64,000 nt of DNA from assembly GCA_016215465.1 (NCBI GenBank), contig JACRJT010000037.1:44703-108702 (forward strand). Direction: 5' to 3'. A program made the position numbers and the translations under genes. The notes beneath the pieces are model-generated. The model had not been told where the DNA came from, did not search any database, and worked only from the letters and a program-made list of their open reading frames with translations. This document shows, piece by piece, positions 1-9,025 of this stretch. Source of the stretch: Nitrososphaerota archaeon. GTDB taxonomy: Archaea; Thermoproteota; Nitrososphaeria; Nitrososphaerales; Nitrosopumilaceae. Positions within the stretch are counted from its first letter, which is position 1. Every line of letters begins with the position of its first letter.

Positions 1-331
1 AATCCAAAAACGCGTAATACATGCCTATTGCAAATGCACCGCCCAATGAGAGTAGAGATATTGCTACGAGTTTTCTTTTAGACAGAAAACCCCACGGCTT
101 TGTCTTACTCCCCACGGAATCAAGGCAGTGTGCTGCTATCCCAAGTGCGAGAAAATACAAAACGCAGATTGCCACAAGCCTGTCTAATGAGAAATCGGTG
201 GTAAAAGAACCCCAGGCTGCAAAGGACACGACCATTCCCGTATATGGTAAAAACAAGATTCCAACGCTTACTCTGAAATTTTTTGAGCCAAACTTTGGGA
301 CAAACCATTCTGATGTTCTATCTCTTTGCAT
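1..331 (-). CDS. Partial polytopic membrane protein
   Basis: Open on the minus strand from an ATG at 331 to the window edge, about 110 codons without a stop, so the C-terminus lies outside. The protein starts MQRDRTSEWFVPKFGSKNFR. It then has at least three hydrophobic stretches (around residues 19-36, 48-64 and 84-105) with a polar loop containing HCLDSVGSKTKPWG. The Asp-containing loop between helices is faintly like UbiA-type prenyltransferases, but I cannot assign the family. Plus-strand open frames over the same region look like shadows because they lack hydrophobic pattern or motifs. Confidence 0.6.
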   Translation of the reverse strand, partial: MQRDRTSEWFVPKFGSKNFRVSVGILFLPYTGMVVSFAAWGSFTTDFSLDRLVAICVLYFLALGIAAHCLDSVGSKTKPWGFLSKRKLVAISLLSLGGAFAIGMYYAFLD

Positions 332-465
332 AGTCTCTTATGCACTTCGTTACTTATATTGTGGATTAGATGATCAGATCCTACGCTTATAGTTGGAGAT
401 ATTCATTTTGTGTTTTGGTGATTATCTATAAACTCTGACTAAAAAATAAAGAAAAGATTGGAAAG

Positions 466-1248
466 TTATTTGCTTCCAATCAAAAAGATTACACTTGCTG
501 ATGTGCTGACATCCTGGTCGGATGAAAACACCGGTGTTGATGAAGCAGAATCCATAGCTCCTTCTGCCTTTGCATAATAATATGGCATTGGCGGGGGGCT
601 TGAAACACCATCCAAAATAACTGATTTCACACCAATTATTTGGTAGTCTAGTGGGGTCAATGCCTTATCTGCTCGCTCTCTTGCGTTTTCGATTGCTTTT
701 GACAACAAGTCATCGCTTAGGCTTTTTTGGTTGTCAGGAGACAATGAAAAGAACACAGTATCTACTCTGTTGACGCCTTCATCCACTGCTGCGTCTATGA
801 TGTTTGATACCAAATCAAGTTTCGCTGTTTTTACTTTGATTATGTTAGAAACACTGTATCCGGTAAGCTTTTGCTTCCAGATTCCTGTCTCTTTTTCTTG
901 GTATGACTCATACACTGGGTAGATGCTAAACTGGGCAGTGCTTATCTCAGATTCGGTTATCCCTACTCCCTTGATTGCTGCTACTACTTGGTTCATCATT
1001 TCAGAGTTTGCATTGAGCGCTTCTTTGGCAGTTGGTTTCTGAACTTCTACTCCAAACTGAACATTCAACAAGTCTGGTTTTATTGTTGCAGTGGCGGTTC
1101 CGCTCACGGAGATTGTCTTTTCTCGTGATGGGTATGGGGTCGGTTCTGTCTGTGCCTCTGCTAGGCTTCCCGATGGGACTGCTCCAAGGGCAAATGCCAT
1201 AACAAGAACGATTCCTGTCGCTGCTGCGATTGTCAATGTTTTGTTCAT
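466..1248 (-). CDS. SIMPL (DUF541) domain secreted protein
   Basis: A 260-residue protein with an N-terminal signal segment (residues 5-31, hydrophobic, ending near SGSLAEAQ) followed by a SIMPL/DUF541 domain. Recognisable parts are ISVSGTATATIKPDLLNVQFG at about 46-66 (the opening strand of the family), the central TGYSVSNIIKVKT segment, and the Ala-rich helix KAIENARERADKAL. The family is periplasmic or surface-exposed and forms oligomers; its biochemical role is not settled. The ATG at 1248 has a TATA-like element GGTTATAGC about 25 nt upstream on its strand. It is divergent from the membrane-anchored regulator at 1341, which could control it. Confidence 0.88.
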   Translation of the reverse strand: MNKTLTIAAATGIVLVMAFALGAVPSGSLAEAQTEPTPYPSREKTISVSGTATATIKPDLLNVQFGVEVQKPTAKEALNANSEMMNQVVAAIKGVGITESEISTAQFSIYPVYESYQEKETGIWKQKLTGYSVSNIIKVKTAKLDLVSNIIDAAVDEGVNRVDTVFFSLSPDNQKSLSDDLLSKAIENARERADKALTPLDYQIIGVKSVILDGVSSPPPMPYYYAKAEGAMDSASSTPVFSSDQDVSTSASVIFLIGSK

Positions 1249-1282
1249 GGTTTCATATGGAGTAGGTTTCGCTATAACCTTT

Positions 1283-1302
1283 GATTAAAATAGGATTTAA
1301 TC
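1283..1302. promoter_or_regulatory. Inverted repeat in divergent promoter region
   Basis: GATTAAA-ATAGGA-TTTAATC: perfect 7-bp arms with a 6-bp spacer, lying between the SIMPL gene and the winged-helix gene, just upstream of the latter's TATA-like CTATTAAAG (about 1309-1317). It could be an operator, but it is AT-rich and chance is possible. Confidence 0.35.
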
Positions 1303-1340
1303 GAAAATCTATTAAAGACGCATCAGGGTAGCCTTGTTTT

Positions 1341-2027
1341 ATGGGCGATGCAGAAGATCCAATTGGAATTAATGATAAAATTGAAATCCTCTCAACTGAT
1401 GATCAAAGAATAAAGACAGTAGGCGAGCTTCTCAGCTCTGATTCTAGCAGGACAATTTTAAAACTATTATTCAATGACCACATGACTGCAAACCAAATTG
1501 CGCAAAAAACTGAAACATCATTGCCATTAGTGATGTATCATCTAAAAAAAATGCAAGATGCTGGAATTGTAACCATATCATCTACTGGAAAAAATACAAA
1601 ATCACACGACATGAAATATTACACTGTTGACAAGTTTGCAATCGTGATTTTACCAGCTGGACTATCAGAAAAGGCAAAATCAAGCAAATCACTACACAAT
1701 TCTTTTAACCGAATTTACCGATTTGCAACAATTGGTGGAGCGGCCCTTGCAACATGGTTTTCATCCCAATTCATACAACACCAACAGACAGTAGTGTATG
1801 AATCGCCACAAAATACCGATTCTATGATGAAGGCTGCCCCTGAAATGGCACAGCGGTCATTACCGGCACCTGAAGTGCCTCAATCTGCACAGGATGCAGG
1901 AATTCAAATGTACCAAGCTACAACTGGTGAGCCAACTACTGACATCTACCTGTCCCTCATAATCACCTTAAGCGTGGTTGTTGTGGGCCTAATCATAGAG
2001 AGAATAATCAGAGCACGTAGAAAATAA
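1341..2027 (+). CDS. Membrane-anchored winged-helix (ArsR-like) regulator
   Basis: 228 residues. Residues about 25-100 form a winged helix of the ArsR type (LLSSDSSRTILKLLFND, then MTANQIAQKTETSLPLVMYH as recognition region, then KYYTVDKFAIVIL as wing). Residues about 127-145 (FATIGGAALATWFSS) and 202-221 (IYLSLIITLSVVVVGLIIE) are hydrophobic enough to be membrane helices, separated by a Pro/Gln/Ala-rich linker, and the tail RIIRARRK is positively charged. The likely architecture is a cytoplasmic DNA-binding domain tethered to the membrane with a short external loop, i.e. a one-component sensor. The signal is unknown. It is divergent from the SIMPL protein. Confidence 0.82.
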   Translation: MGDAEDPIGINDKIEILSTDDQRIKTVGELLSSDSSRTILKLLFNDHMTANQIAQKTETSLPLVMYHLKKMQDAGIVTISSTGKNTKSHDMKYYTVDKFAIVILPAGLSEKAKSSKSLHNSFNRIYRFATIGGAALATWFSSQFIQHQQTVVYESPQNTDSMMKAAPEMAQRSLPAPEVPQSAQDAGIQMYQATTGEPTTDIYLSLIITLSVVVVGLIIERIIRARRK

Positions 2028-2059
2028 CACTAAAAACTACACCGATATTGCATAAAACC

Positions 2060-2308
2060 ATGGCTCTCACAAACAGGGAAAAGGCAATAGTTGCAATATC
2101 AAATGCAATCTCTGTGTATTCAGTCTATACAAAAAATCCCGACATGTTACCAAAAAACATGTCAATGATTGACTTTGTCCTAAAATCGACCCCAGAGCAT
2201 CTCAAAAAAGAGATTTCAATTGACCTAATTGACGAAATTTTTGCGTATGTCTCCAAAACACAAAGTGAACTTTCAGACTCTGCCGTGCCGTCATTGGATT
2301 CTGACTAA
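2060..2308 (+). CDS. Conserved hypothetical small protein
   Basis: 82 residues from the ATG at 2060 (MALTNREKAIVAISNAIS); a TTG 12 nt upstream would add four residues. It is mostly helical and acidic at the C-terminus, with no cysteines, signal peptide or membrane segment. It follows the membrane-anchored regulator by 32 bp and precedes purP by 63 bp, so it could be co-transcribed. Function not recognised. Confidence 0.6.
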   Translation: MALTNREKAIVAISNAISVYSVYTKNPDMLPKNMSMIDFVLKSTPEHLKKEISIDLIDEIFAYVSKTQSELSDSAVPSLDSD

Positions 2309-2371
2309 GTGACTTAGCCTGCTTAACAGAGCCAACTTTCATAAACCCAATAATTTAACAAAAATTAAAGG

Positions 2372-3397
2372 ATGACTACGATTGCAACTCTTGGCTCCCA
2401 TTGCGCTCTACAGGTTCTAAAGGGAGCAAAAGATGAGGGCCTAAAAACACTTCTTGTCTGCGAAAAAAAACGTGAAAGTCTGTATCGCCGATTTGGTTTT
2501 ATCGACAAGTTAATTCTGGTGGACTCATTTCTAGACGTTCTCGATTCAAAATATTCAAAGATTTTAGAAAAAAACGATACTGTTTTGATTCCACATGGCA
2601 CGCTAATCGCTCAAATGAGTACGGAACAAATTGAATCAATCAAGACTCCAATATTTGGCAACAAATGGATTCTCAGATGGGAGTCTGATAGAAATCTCAA
2701 AGAGAAATTAATGCTGGAGGCAAAGCTTGATGTTCCAAAATCAATCCCAAATCCAAAAAACATCAAACGACTGACCATAGCCAAAAGACATGGTGCAGCT
2801 GGTGGAAAAGGATACTTTCTTACATCTACTGAAAAAGACTATATCAAAAAAAGAAACCATCTAATCAAAACTGGACTGATCAAAGGCGACCGAGACCTAT
2901 ACCTGCAGGAATATGTGATGGGAGTTTTGGCATACTTGCAATTTTTCTACTCGCCATTAAAAGACGAGCTAGAATTCTTTGGAGTGGACAAAAGACACGA
3001 GTCCGACATCGAGGGATTGGCAAGAATTCCGTCACAACAGCAAATGGGGATGGATTACATCTCTTCGTTTAACGTGATAGGGAACAGCCCGATGGTTTTG
3101 AGAGAATCTTTACTTGATGCGGTATATGATATGGGTGAAAGGTTTGTCAAGGCGTCAAAGAGGCTAGTCAAACCCGGAATGAACGGTCCATTTTGTATAG
3201 AGGGCGTATATGATCAAGACGGCAAATTTTGGACATTTGAGTTTTCAGCACGCATAGTTGCAGGAACAAACATCTACATGGACGGCTCACCATATTCTAC
3301 ATTACTGTATGATGTCCCGATGAGCATGGGTAGAAGAATAGCTCGAGAAGTAAAAACAGCAGCAAAACAAAAGAAATTAGATAAAATCACTACCTAA
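2372..3397 (+). CDS. purP: 5-formaminoimidazole-4-carboxamide ribonucleotide synthetase PurP
   Basis: 341 residues, the usual size of archaeal PurP. It catalyses formate- and ATP-dependent formylation of AICAR to FAICAR, step 9 of purine synthesis, replacing the folate-dependent bacterial transformylase. It starts with the family's typical TIATLGSHCALQVLKGAKDEG and continues with an ATP-grasp core: KRHGAAGGKGYFL (about 138-150, nucleotide loop), the LQEYVMGV strand and the C-terminal FEFSARIVAGTNIYMDGSPY. Clear assignment. Its last codons overlap the convergent PEFG-CTERM gene by 8 bp. Confidence 0.96.
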   Translation: MTTIATLGSHCALQVLKGAKDEGLKTLLVCEKKRESLYRRFGFIDKLILVDSFLDVLDSKYSKILEKNDTVLIPHGTLIAQMSTEQIESIKTPIFGNKWILRWESDRNLKEKLMLEAKLDVPKSIPNPKNIKRLTIAKRHGAAGGKGYFLTSTEKDYIKKRNHLIKTGLIKGDRDLYLQEYVMGVLAYLQFFYSPLKDELEFFGVDKRHESDIEGLARIPSQQQMGMDYISSFNVIGNSPMVLRESLLDAVYDMGERFVKASKRLVKPGMNGPFCIEGVYDQDGKFWTFEFSARIVAGTNIYMDGSPYSTLLYDVPMSMGRRIAREVKTAAKQKKLDKITT

Positions 3398-3866
3398 AAT
3401 GCACTAGTTTTGTTCTAGAGAACATTACTGCCATGGCAGAAACAATTCCCATTATTGCCAACACTCCAAATGGGAACTCTGGAATCACGCTTGTTCCAAT
3501 GATTTCGATCTCTTCAGTTGCAATCGGAATTACAAATGAGAGTTCTGTCATGTCTTCAGTGTGCGTTATGGAATAATCCGTTTCAGATCCGTCTAACAGT
3601 ATGATAAATTCGTCATTTTCTGCACTGATTAATTCAGATGGAAATGACAGTTCAAACGTAGACTCGTCGACATTTACGGTTCCAATCAAAAGCGACGGTA
3701 GTTCTTTATCTACATCCATGGAAATCAGATCTCCGTCAAAACTATAAGAAAGATTGAACGTTCTTTCGTCTATATCAAGATCATAACTTCCAGATTCTGA
3801 AAAGGATAATGGGATTATCGACAAAATCACAATTGTACTAATAACAAAAAGGTAATTTTTCAACAC
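3390..3866 (-). CDS. Secreted PEFG-CTERM protein
   Basis: 158 residues from a GTG at 3866. There is an N-terminal signal peptide (YLFVISTIVILSIIPLSFS), an acidic beta-rich middle with no cysteines, and a C-terminal sorting signal VIPEFPFGVLAIMGIVSAMA followed by a short basic tail ending HFR. IPEFPFG plus helix plus basic tail is the PEFG-CTERM tripartite signal typical of thaumarchaeal surface proteins, thought to be handled by an archaeosortase. The mature domain is not recognised. It converges on purP with 8 bp of overlap. Confidence 0.85.
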   Translation of the reverse strand: MLKNYLFVISTIVILSIIPLSFSESGSYDLDIDERTFNLSYSFDGDLISMDVDKELPSLLIGTVNVDESTFELSFPSELISAENDEFIILLDGSETDYSITHTEDMTELSFVIPIATEEIEIIGTSVIPEFPFGVLAIMGIVSAMAVMFSRTKLVHFR

Positions 3867-3910
3867 ATGTTGTTAACCTATAACAATATAGATTTTTCCG
3901 TATTTCGACC

Positions 3911-6034
3911 TTAGTTTGTTTCAACAATTATTGCAGCTTTCTCAGAGTTGTCAAGCTCTTGTTGTACTGCGTTTAGGATGTGTGATACCGACGTCAGGCT
4001 TGAAAAGTCAACTAGTTTTAGGTTGTTCAAAAGATACACCTGTGGTGCAATGTCATTGTTTCTGGATTCCAAAAAGTCGTCTAATTCTTCTAGGATTGAT
4101 ATTTTTCCGCCTTGGAATATTTTTGCATTTTTATGAGACAATTTCATTCGGCCAAATCTGTCCAGTACCAAGACATGATGCCTGTTTTTCTTGGAAAATA
4201 GCTTTTTTTCTGAAACATGCCCTGTGAACACAAAATAATGGTCAGTTTCAAAGCTTAACTCCACAAGTTCCCTGCTAATTTCCATCATTTCGCTTGCCCT
4301 GATCAGTGCCTCATCAAGTGTAAAGATGTTCTTTGCATTTTCCGTACTGTCAAGTTCCACATTTCCTGTTGCGGACACTCGAAGTAGCGCTTTTTCTGAA
4401 ATGTATTCGCTGTTTATTAGAATTGATTCTGGCACTGCTCCCCTATCAATCATGATTGCGTGGATTTTTTTGTGCATTTCAGATATTTGCTCAGGTGTCG
4501 GGTTGGATATCGTATGCTCGATTTCTTCTTGAATCATTGATGATGCCACACCAATTGACGATATCACTTCTGCATGTTCTGCTTTTTTGTATGGAACTCC
4601 GAGTTGCTTTGCAACAAAAGGAACTAGTACTGATGCACCCCCACCGCCTCCAATTATCTGGGTTTTTGCTTTTTCCATCTTGAACTCCTTCAGGATTTTC
4701 GAGATTGCCTTTGTTATCTCAAATGACGCTGTCTGGATTACCGACATTGCCGCCTCAGGACCAGTCACCCTGAGCTCGCGCCCAAGTAGTTCCATTGCGA
4801 TTTTTGCAGAAGATTGGTTTGCAAAGGAATAATCGTCTTTTTCTATCATGCCAAGTGCATTTGCAGCACACGTATTTGTGATTGCAAATGTTTCATCATC
4901 ACATTTTACTGCAACGTATGATTCGATGTCGTTTTCTTTGGGTTTTATTGTGATGATTTTTCCTTTTTTCAGAATGTCTGGGTCTGCAAAACACGCATAC
5001 TTCAAACCTGCAATGTGTGCACTTCGTGGACCAACCTTCCAAACTCGCCCATCCTTTATCTTTATCATGCTGCCTCCAGCCACACCTAAAATACGAACGT
5101 CCATGGAACGGATGCATGTTGGATGATCCTTTATGGTAACATAACGAATCTCTGGCTTGCCATTTTTTATTATACAAATATTGGTGCTGGTTCCGCCAAC
5201 TTCGACAAATATCCCATCTGTTACCTTGAGGTACAGCAAGGCACCTGCAACACTAGCAGCTGGCCCTGAAAGAATGGTCAGAATGGGTTTTGTTCTAAAT
5301 GTATCCATGTTTGTAACTCCGCCATCCCCTTTCATGATCATTAGCGGTGCGTTAACTCCTGCGTTTCTAATCGCTTCTTCTACAAAATTTGCAACCTCAA
5401 ATGTTTTTGGAAGAACACTTGCGTTGATTGCTGCAGTCAATGTCCTAATCTCAAGGCCATAAATTCCAGAAATTTCATGGGATGCAGTAGCAGGAATGTT
5501 TCCTTGCATCGCGTTTTTCATTACAAACATTTCATTTGACGGATCATCGACTCCAAACGCTTCTGTTGCAACAATTACCTTGACTCCTTTATCCTTTAGG
5601 GTATTAATTGCCTGATGTACCTCTTTCTCTGAAATTAAATGAGACGTATCAAGAAAGACATGTTCTGTCTTTAAGCTTTGATCAGAGTTAAACGTGGCAT
5701 CCTGAAGCGTGGTTCTTTTTATAACGTCCCCTTTTTCTGGCGTCACACCCATTGCAATTATCCCAACCTTTGCAGTGTCTGATTCAAGCAGCGCGTTAAT
5801 TGCCTGAGTTGTACTATGTGCAATTAATTCTATTTCGGATAATTCGATTTTTGATTCACCAACTAGTTGTGATAGTGCAAGTACGATTCCCTCTGAGACA
5901 CCTTTTTGCGCCTTGTGTGTAGTTGGAGTAGTTGATTTGCCTATAAGCTGCCCAGTTTTGATGTCTATTGCGATTGCCTTTGTGAACGTACCGCCTACAT
6001 CGATTCCTATTCTAATGCGCCGTGGACTCATCAA
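3911..6034 (-). CDS. Hydantoinase/oxoprolinase family protein (HyuA-like)
   Basis: 707 residues. The N-terminal actin-like ATPase domain begins RIGIDVGGTFTKAIAIDI (phosphate loop), followed by LIAHSTTQAINALLES and the central GGVTNMDTFRTKPILTILSGPAAS of the hydantoinase A family; a later GGGGGASVLVPFVAKQLG is also typical. Family members hydrolyse 5-oxoproline, hydantoins or related cyclic amides with ATP, usually together with a HyuB subunit. No HyuB is nearby, and the C-terminal ~150 residues look divergent, so the substrate is unknown. Its start overlaps the end of the FTR1 gene by 23 bp, implying translational coupling. Confidence 0.88.
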   Translation of the reverse strand: MMSPRRIRIGIDVGGTFTKAIAIDIKTGQLIGKSTTPTTHKAQKGVSEGIVLALSQLVGESKIELSEIELIAHSTTQAINALLESDTAKVGIIAMGVTPEKGDVIKRTTLQDATFNSDQSLKTEHVFLDTSHLISEKEVHQAINTLKDKGVKVIVATEAFGVDDPSNEMFVMKNAMQGNIPATASHEISGIYGLEIRTLTAAINASVLPKTFEVANFVEEAIRNAGVNAPLMIMKGDGGVTNMDTFRTKPILTILSGPAASVAGALLYLKVTDGIFVEVGGTSTNICIIKNGKPEIRYVTIKDHPTCIRSMDVRILGVAGGSMIKIKDGRVWKVGPRSAHIAGLKYACFADPDILKKGKIITIKPKENDIESYVAVKCDDETFAITNTCAANALGMIEKDDYSFANQSSAKIAMELLGRELRVTGPEAAMSVIQTASFEITKAISKILKEFKMEKAKTQIIGGGGGASVLVPFVAKQLGVPYKKAEHAEVISSIGVASSMIQEEIEHTISNPTPEQISEMHKKIHAIMIDRGAVPESILINSEYISEKALLRVSATGNVELDSTENAKNIFTLDEALIRASEMMEISRELVELSFETDHYFVFTGHVSEKKLFSKKNRHHVLVLDRFGRMKLSHKNAKIFQGGKISILEELDDFLESRNNDIAPQVYLLNNLKLVDFSSLTSVSHILNAVQQELDNSEKAAIIVETN

Positions 6035-8234
6035 TTTCCCTTCTTGATTTGCGCATTGTGGCTATTTTCTCTTCCCTTTTTGGCTTCAAAACAAGTACGT
6101 ATGATGCCGCTGCCAGATATATTCCAAGCATGATTATTTGTGCAATTATTGTCTCAAGTGTCGGATAAATTCCAGTCATCTTTGCCATGTTGATATCAAG
6201 TCTTGGAACAATTCCCAGAAGACTGGTAAATGGCAAAATGTCAAGTGTTTGTAATTCTCTTACGGCATTACCCAAAAATGCAATTGAGAGATACGCGCCT
6301 ACCCCCATCGTAAGGCCGAAAAGCATCTTGAGCGGTAGCCTTTTTCCTATTTTTCTCGTTACAAAGTATACTCCAAGCAGGGTTGCAATTCCTGCGATGA
6401 ATCCCAACCCGACATAGGTTTCCATGTATTTTGCAAATCCGAACATTGCCTCGTAAAACAACACCGTCTCAAATCCTTCTCTGTACACTGTGAAAAATGA
6501 AAGCATTACAAACACCACTGTGCCTCCTGTGGTTGATGCCTGCCAGACTTTAGCCTTGACAAACTCCATCCATTTTTTGTGCTCTATTTTATTTAGGATC
6601 CAAAAACTCACATAAAACAATACAGCGGTTGCAGAAAGCGCCGCAATTGCCTCAATTAGCTCCCTATTTGCGCCAGATATTTTGATGAGATATGATGCGA
6701 TAAACCACGTTACGGCGGTTGCAACAATTGCCAAGATTATTCCGTAGTGCACAAATCGCTTAAATTTTGTATTCCTGGATGCCTCAAGGTAAGTAAGAAT
6801 GGCACCTAGGATTAGAACTGATTCTAGCCCCTCTCGGAAAATAACTGCGAACGATGATGTAAACGCAATTGTGGGTGCAATCTGGCCAGTTCCAGTGACT
6901 AGTCTTTCAGATTCATCAAGGCTTCGCTTTACTGCAATTGTAGCTTGCTCTATTTTATCATAATCCGCTTTCTGGTTTATCAAACTTCTAAGCTCGGCAA
7001 ACTGAAGCTCAACTTGCAATGTAAAGTCAGGATCAATTGTTCGTAATGGAATTTCCACGTGTTCGTAGCTGTCCAAATATGCTGTTCTTGCAGAAACAAA
7101 TGCTGCTTGGGTATTGCCCTCTTTGTACTGATTTAGCATTGTCTGTAGGGTTATTCGAATAAAATCAATCTGGCTTCGTACGCCCGACTTTTGTTCTTCT
7201 GTAGCTGAACCCATTTCTTTTGCTGCTTTTTTGAGTTCAACTCTGGATGCTGGTTGACTGTCAGGCGATGATTTTGAAATCATCTTTTCCGTGTTATCCA
7301 AGTCTGCAAGTATTGGATCATTGATGAATGACTGTATTTCATCGTATGATTTTTTTTCTTGTATCATTGCTCGTAAATTTTCTCTCATGTTTAATTCCAT
7401 TTTGTGCAAGAGAGTTTCGTCTACCTTGCCAATGTCTGCTTCGAGATACTCAAAGTTGTCAAGATATGCAGCAATGACATGTTCTTCTGCTTTTGCATAA
7501 TTATTGTCTTTGATTTCAGACAATGTTTGATCATAATGTTGCCTTATCATGGCATACAAACTGGCATGATCTGATGATGCAGAGTCAGTTCCCGTAAGGT
7601 CGCGCTGTATTGTGGTGATCAGTTTTCCAACGGAGACAAAATCCTGCTTTTGAGCAATCTTCGATTTTAACTCATCAAAGAATGAGTTGATCTCACCAGT
7701 TTGCCTTTCGTCAAACGAGGAATCAGAGCTAAACAGTTGAACTGCCTTATCAACAAGAGACGTAGCTATGGAATGGCGTTCATTGTCGTTTTCTGAAATC
7801 GCAATTTGATAATTTTCATCTACCGTCATCAGTAAATCGGATACGACAAATGGAATATGCTGTGACTTTGGAAATTTGGCCACTTGTTGTTCCGCTACTG
7901 TGATATCTGCCAATATTTCACTGGAATGAGCCCTGTTTTCTATTTTGGAGTGTATGTCAAGAAGCACCAAGTGCAAATCATTGGCCGGCTCCACATTTGC
8001 TTCTCTAAGTAAGTCCATTTGGTGACCGTAAAAATCAGTAGTGAATTTAGAATACTTTGTAGCTTGCTCGTAATCATTACTCAATATGCTTGTTTTTGTT
8101 AGGTTAATTCCAATCTGCACTATTTCGCTGGTTGACTGGGCAGTATGATCATTTACGGTTTGTGCAAAAGATACCTGGTTGACTGACAAAATAACAAACA
8201 ATGCAGATAAAAGCACAATTTGTCGATGGTTCAA
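6012..8234 (-). CDS. FTR1-family iron permease with large extracellular domain
   Basis: 740 residues from a TTG at 8234, 29 nt from a TATA-like TTTAAATAC. A signal peptide (residues about 7-24, IVLLSALFVILSVNQVSFAQ) is followed by about 425 mainly helical residues with two or three related modules (SLYAMIRQHYDQTLSEIKDN and TLQTMLNQYKEGNTQAAFVS), and then a multi-pass C-terminal FTR1 domain. Both REXXE iron motifs are present: FREGLESVLILGAIL at about 464 and VYREGFETVLFYEAM at about 584. Known FTR1 proteins move Fe(III) or Fe(II) with a partner oxidase or a periplasmic protein; the helical domain may supply that role here. hyuA follows with a 23-bp overlap. Confidence 0.92.
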   Translation of the reverse strand: MNHRQIVLLSALFVILSVNQVSFAQTVNDHTAQSTSEIVQIGINLTKTSILSNDYEQATKYSKFTTDFYGHQMDLLREANVEPANDLHLVLLDIHSKIENRAHSSEILADITVAEQQVAKFPKSQHIPFVVSDLLMTVDENYQIAISENDNERHSIATSLVDKAVQLFSSDSSFDERQTGEINSFFDELKSKIAQKQDFVSVGKLITTIQRDLTGTDSASSDHASLYAMIRQHYDQTLSEIKDNNYAKAEEHVIAAYLDNFEYLEADIGKVDETLLHKMELNMRENLRAMIQEKKSYDEIQSFINDPILADLDNTEKMISKSSPDSQPASRVELKKAAKEMGSATEEQKSGVRSQIDFIRITLQTMLNQYKEGNTQAAFVSARTAYLDSYEHVEIPLRTIDPDFTLQVELQFAELRSLINQKADYDKIEQATIAVKRSLDESERLVTGTGQIAPTIAFTSSFAVIFREGLESVLILGAILTYLEASRNTKFKRFVHYGIILAIVATAVTWFIASYLIKISGANRELIEAIAALSATAVLFYVSFWILNKIEHKKWMEFVKAKVWQASTTGGTVVFVMLSFFTVYREGFETVLFYEAMFGFAKYMETYVGLGFIAGIATLLGVYFVTRKIGKRLPLKMLFGLTMGVGAYLSIAFLGNAVRELQTLDILPFTSLLGIVPRLDINMAKMTGIYPTLETIIAQIIMLGIYLAAASYVLVLKPKREEKIATMRKSRREIDESTAH

Positions 8235-8239
8235 TGTGT

Positions 8240-8267
8240 GGTTAGGATTAGCTAACTGTATTTAAAG
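8240..8267. promoter_or_regulatory. FTR1 promoter with DtxR-like inverted repeat
   Basis: On the minus strand a TATA-like TTTAAATAC (about 8260-8267) lies 26-33 nt before the TTG start. Between them, 8241-8256 reads GTTAG-GATTAG-CTAAC, 5-bp inverted arms similar to the TTAGGTTAG half of bacterial DtxR/IdeR boxes. Metal-dependent repression of an iron permease would fit, but no DtxR gene is in the window. Confidence 0.4.
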
Positions 8268-8308
8268 CAGGGATATGTTCTAAGAATTTAGAATGAGAAT
8301 CGAAAAAA

Positions 8309-8635
8309 CTAATTCGACTGTAAATTCAACGTTGGGTTTGTTCCACCCACTATGATTTCCGCTTTTTTAATTCTACTTTTGTAATACTTGATTTTTTTCC
8401 CGGCGTTTGAGATTTCGAATTTATCTACGTAAACAAGTGTTAGTACCTCAAGGTTTGACAAAATTTTGTAGACTGTGGAGATTGACATTTTTTGCTCATC
8501 TGCGATTTTTTGTGCATCTTTTGCTTTTGCCGTAATTGAAAATAGCACAGATCTGGAGTAAACGTTTGTCAAAGTTTCTATGATTTGCTGCGTTATGTCA
8601 TATTGGCTGAGCTGAAAAACAGTATTTTTCTTCAT
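8309..8635 (-). CDS. Small winged-helix regulator (paralogue A)
   Basis: 108 residues with a single winged helix: YDITQQIIETLTNVYSRSVL (helix 1), AKDAQKIADEQKMSISTVYK (helix-turn-helix) and YVDKFEISNAGKKIKYYKSR (wing). It is clearly paralogous to the neighbour at 8652 (same length, same KYDVTQ/QYDITQ opening, same KIKYYKSRI/KFKVYRSRI wing) and ends in a short Asn-rich tail. It lies 16 bp downstream of that neighbour and upstream of the FTR1 gene on the same strand, so control of the iron permease is a reasonable inference. No cysteine-rich metal site is visible. Confidence 0.82.
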   Translation of the reverse strand: MKKNTVFQLSQYDITQQIIETLTNVYSRSVLFSITAKAKDAQKIADEQKMSISTVYKILSNLEVLTLVYVDKFEISNAGKKIKYYKSRIKKAEIIVGGTNPTLNLQSN

Positions 8636-8651
8636 AATTCATACCCCTCAA

Positions 8652-8981
8652 TTAATTTGGTGCCAAAACAAGAGTCGGCTCCGGCTTTTTGATACTGATG
8701 TCTGCCTTGCTTATTCTGCTTCGATAGACTTTGAATTTTCTACCCTTATCAGATATCATCCAGCGTTCTACGCGAATTAATGTCAAATTCTCAAGATCTG
8801 AGAGTTTTTTGTAAACTGAGCTTAGTGGAATCTTGTATTTGTCTGAAACTTCTGCTGCAGTACGGCCTTGTTTGATTAATGAAAACAAAATAGTCCTAGA
8901 TTCGGCGTCTGCCAACGCCTCAATTACTTTTTGTGTTACATCATATTTCTTTAATTGTGGAAGCGTAAATCTGCGACCCAA
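8652..8981 (-). CDS. Small winged-helix regulator (paralogue B)
   Basis: 109 residues from a TTG at 8981. Its TATA-like ATTTAAATAA lies 25-33 nt upstream, so the message is probably leaderless. It is one winged helix: KYDVTQKVIEALADAESRTI, then TAAEVSDKYKIPLSSVYKKL, then the wing DKGRKFKVYRSRISKA. It is the tandem duplicate of the 8309 gene, and both are probably co-transcribed. A perfect 8-bp inverted repeat just upstream of its TATA element suggests autoregulation. Confidence 0.82.
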   Translation of the reverse strand: MGRRFTLPQLKKYDVTQKVIEALADAESRTILFSLIKQGRTAAEVSDKYKIPLSSVYKKLSDLENLTLIRVERWMISDKGRKFKVYRSRISKADISIKKPEPTLVLAPN

Positions 8982-9025
8982 GACACTGTTCTACTTTGTG
9001 TTGTTATTTAAATAAAATGTTATCC

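Noticed and set aside
3916..5462. Several plus-strand open frames across the HyuA-like gene
   Set aside because: Antisense shadows of a clearly conserved protein; they carry no motifs of their own.
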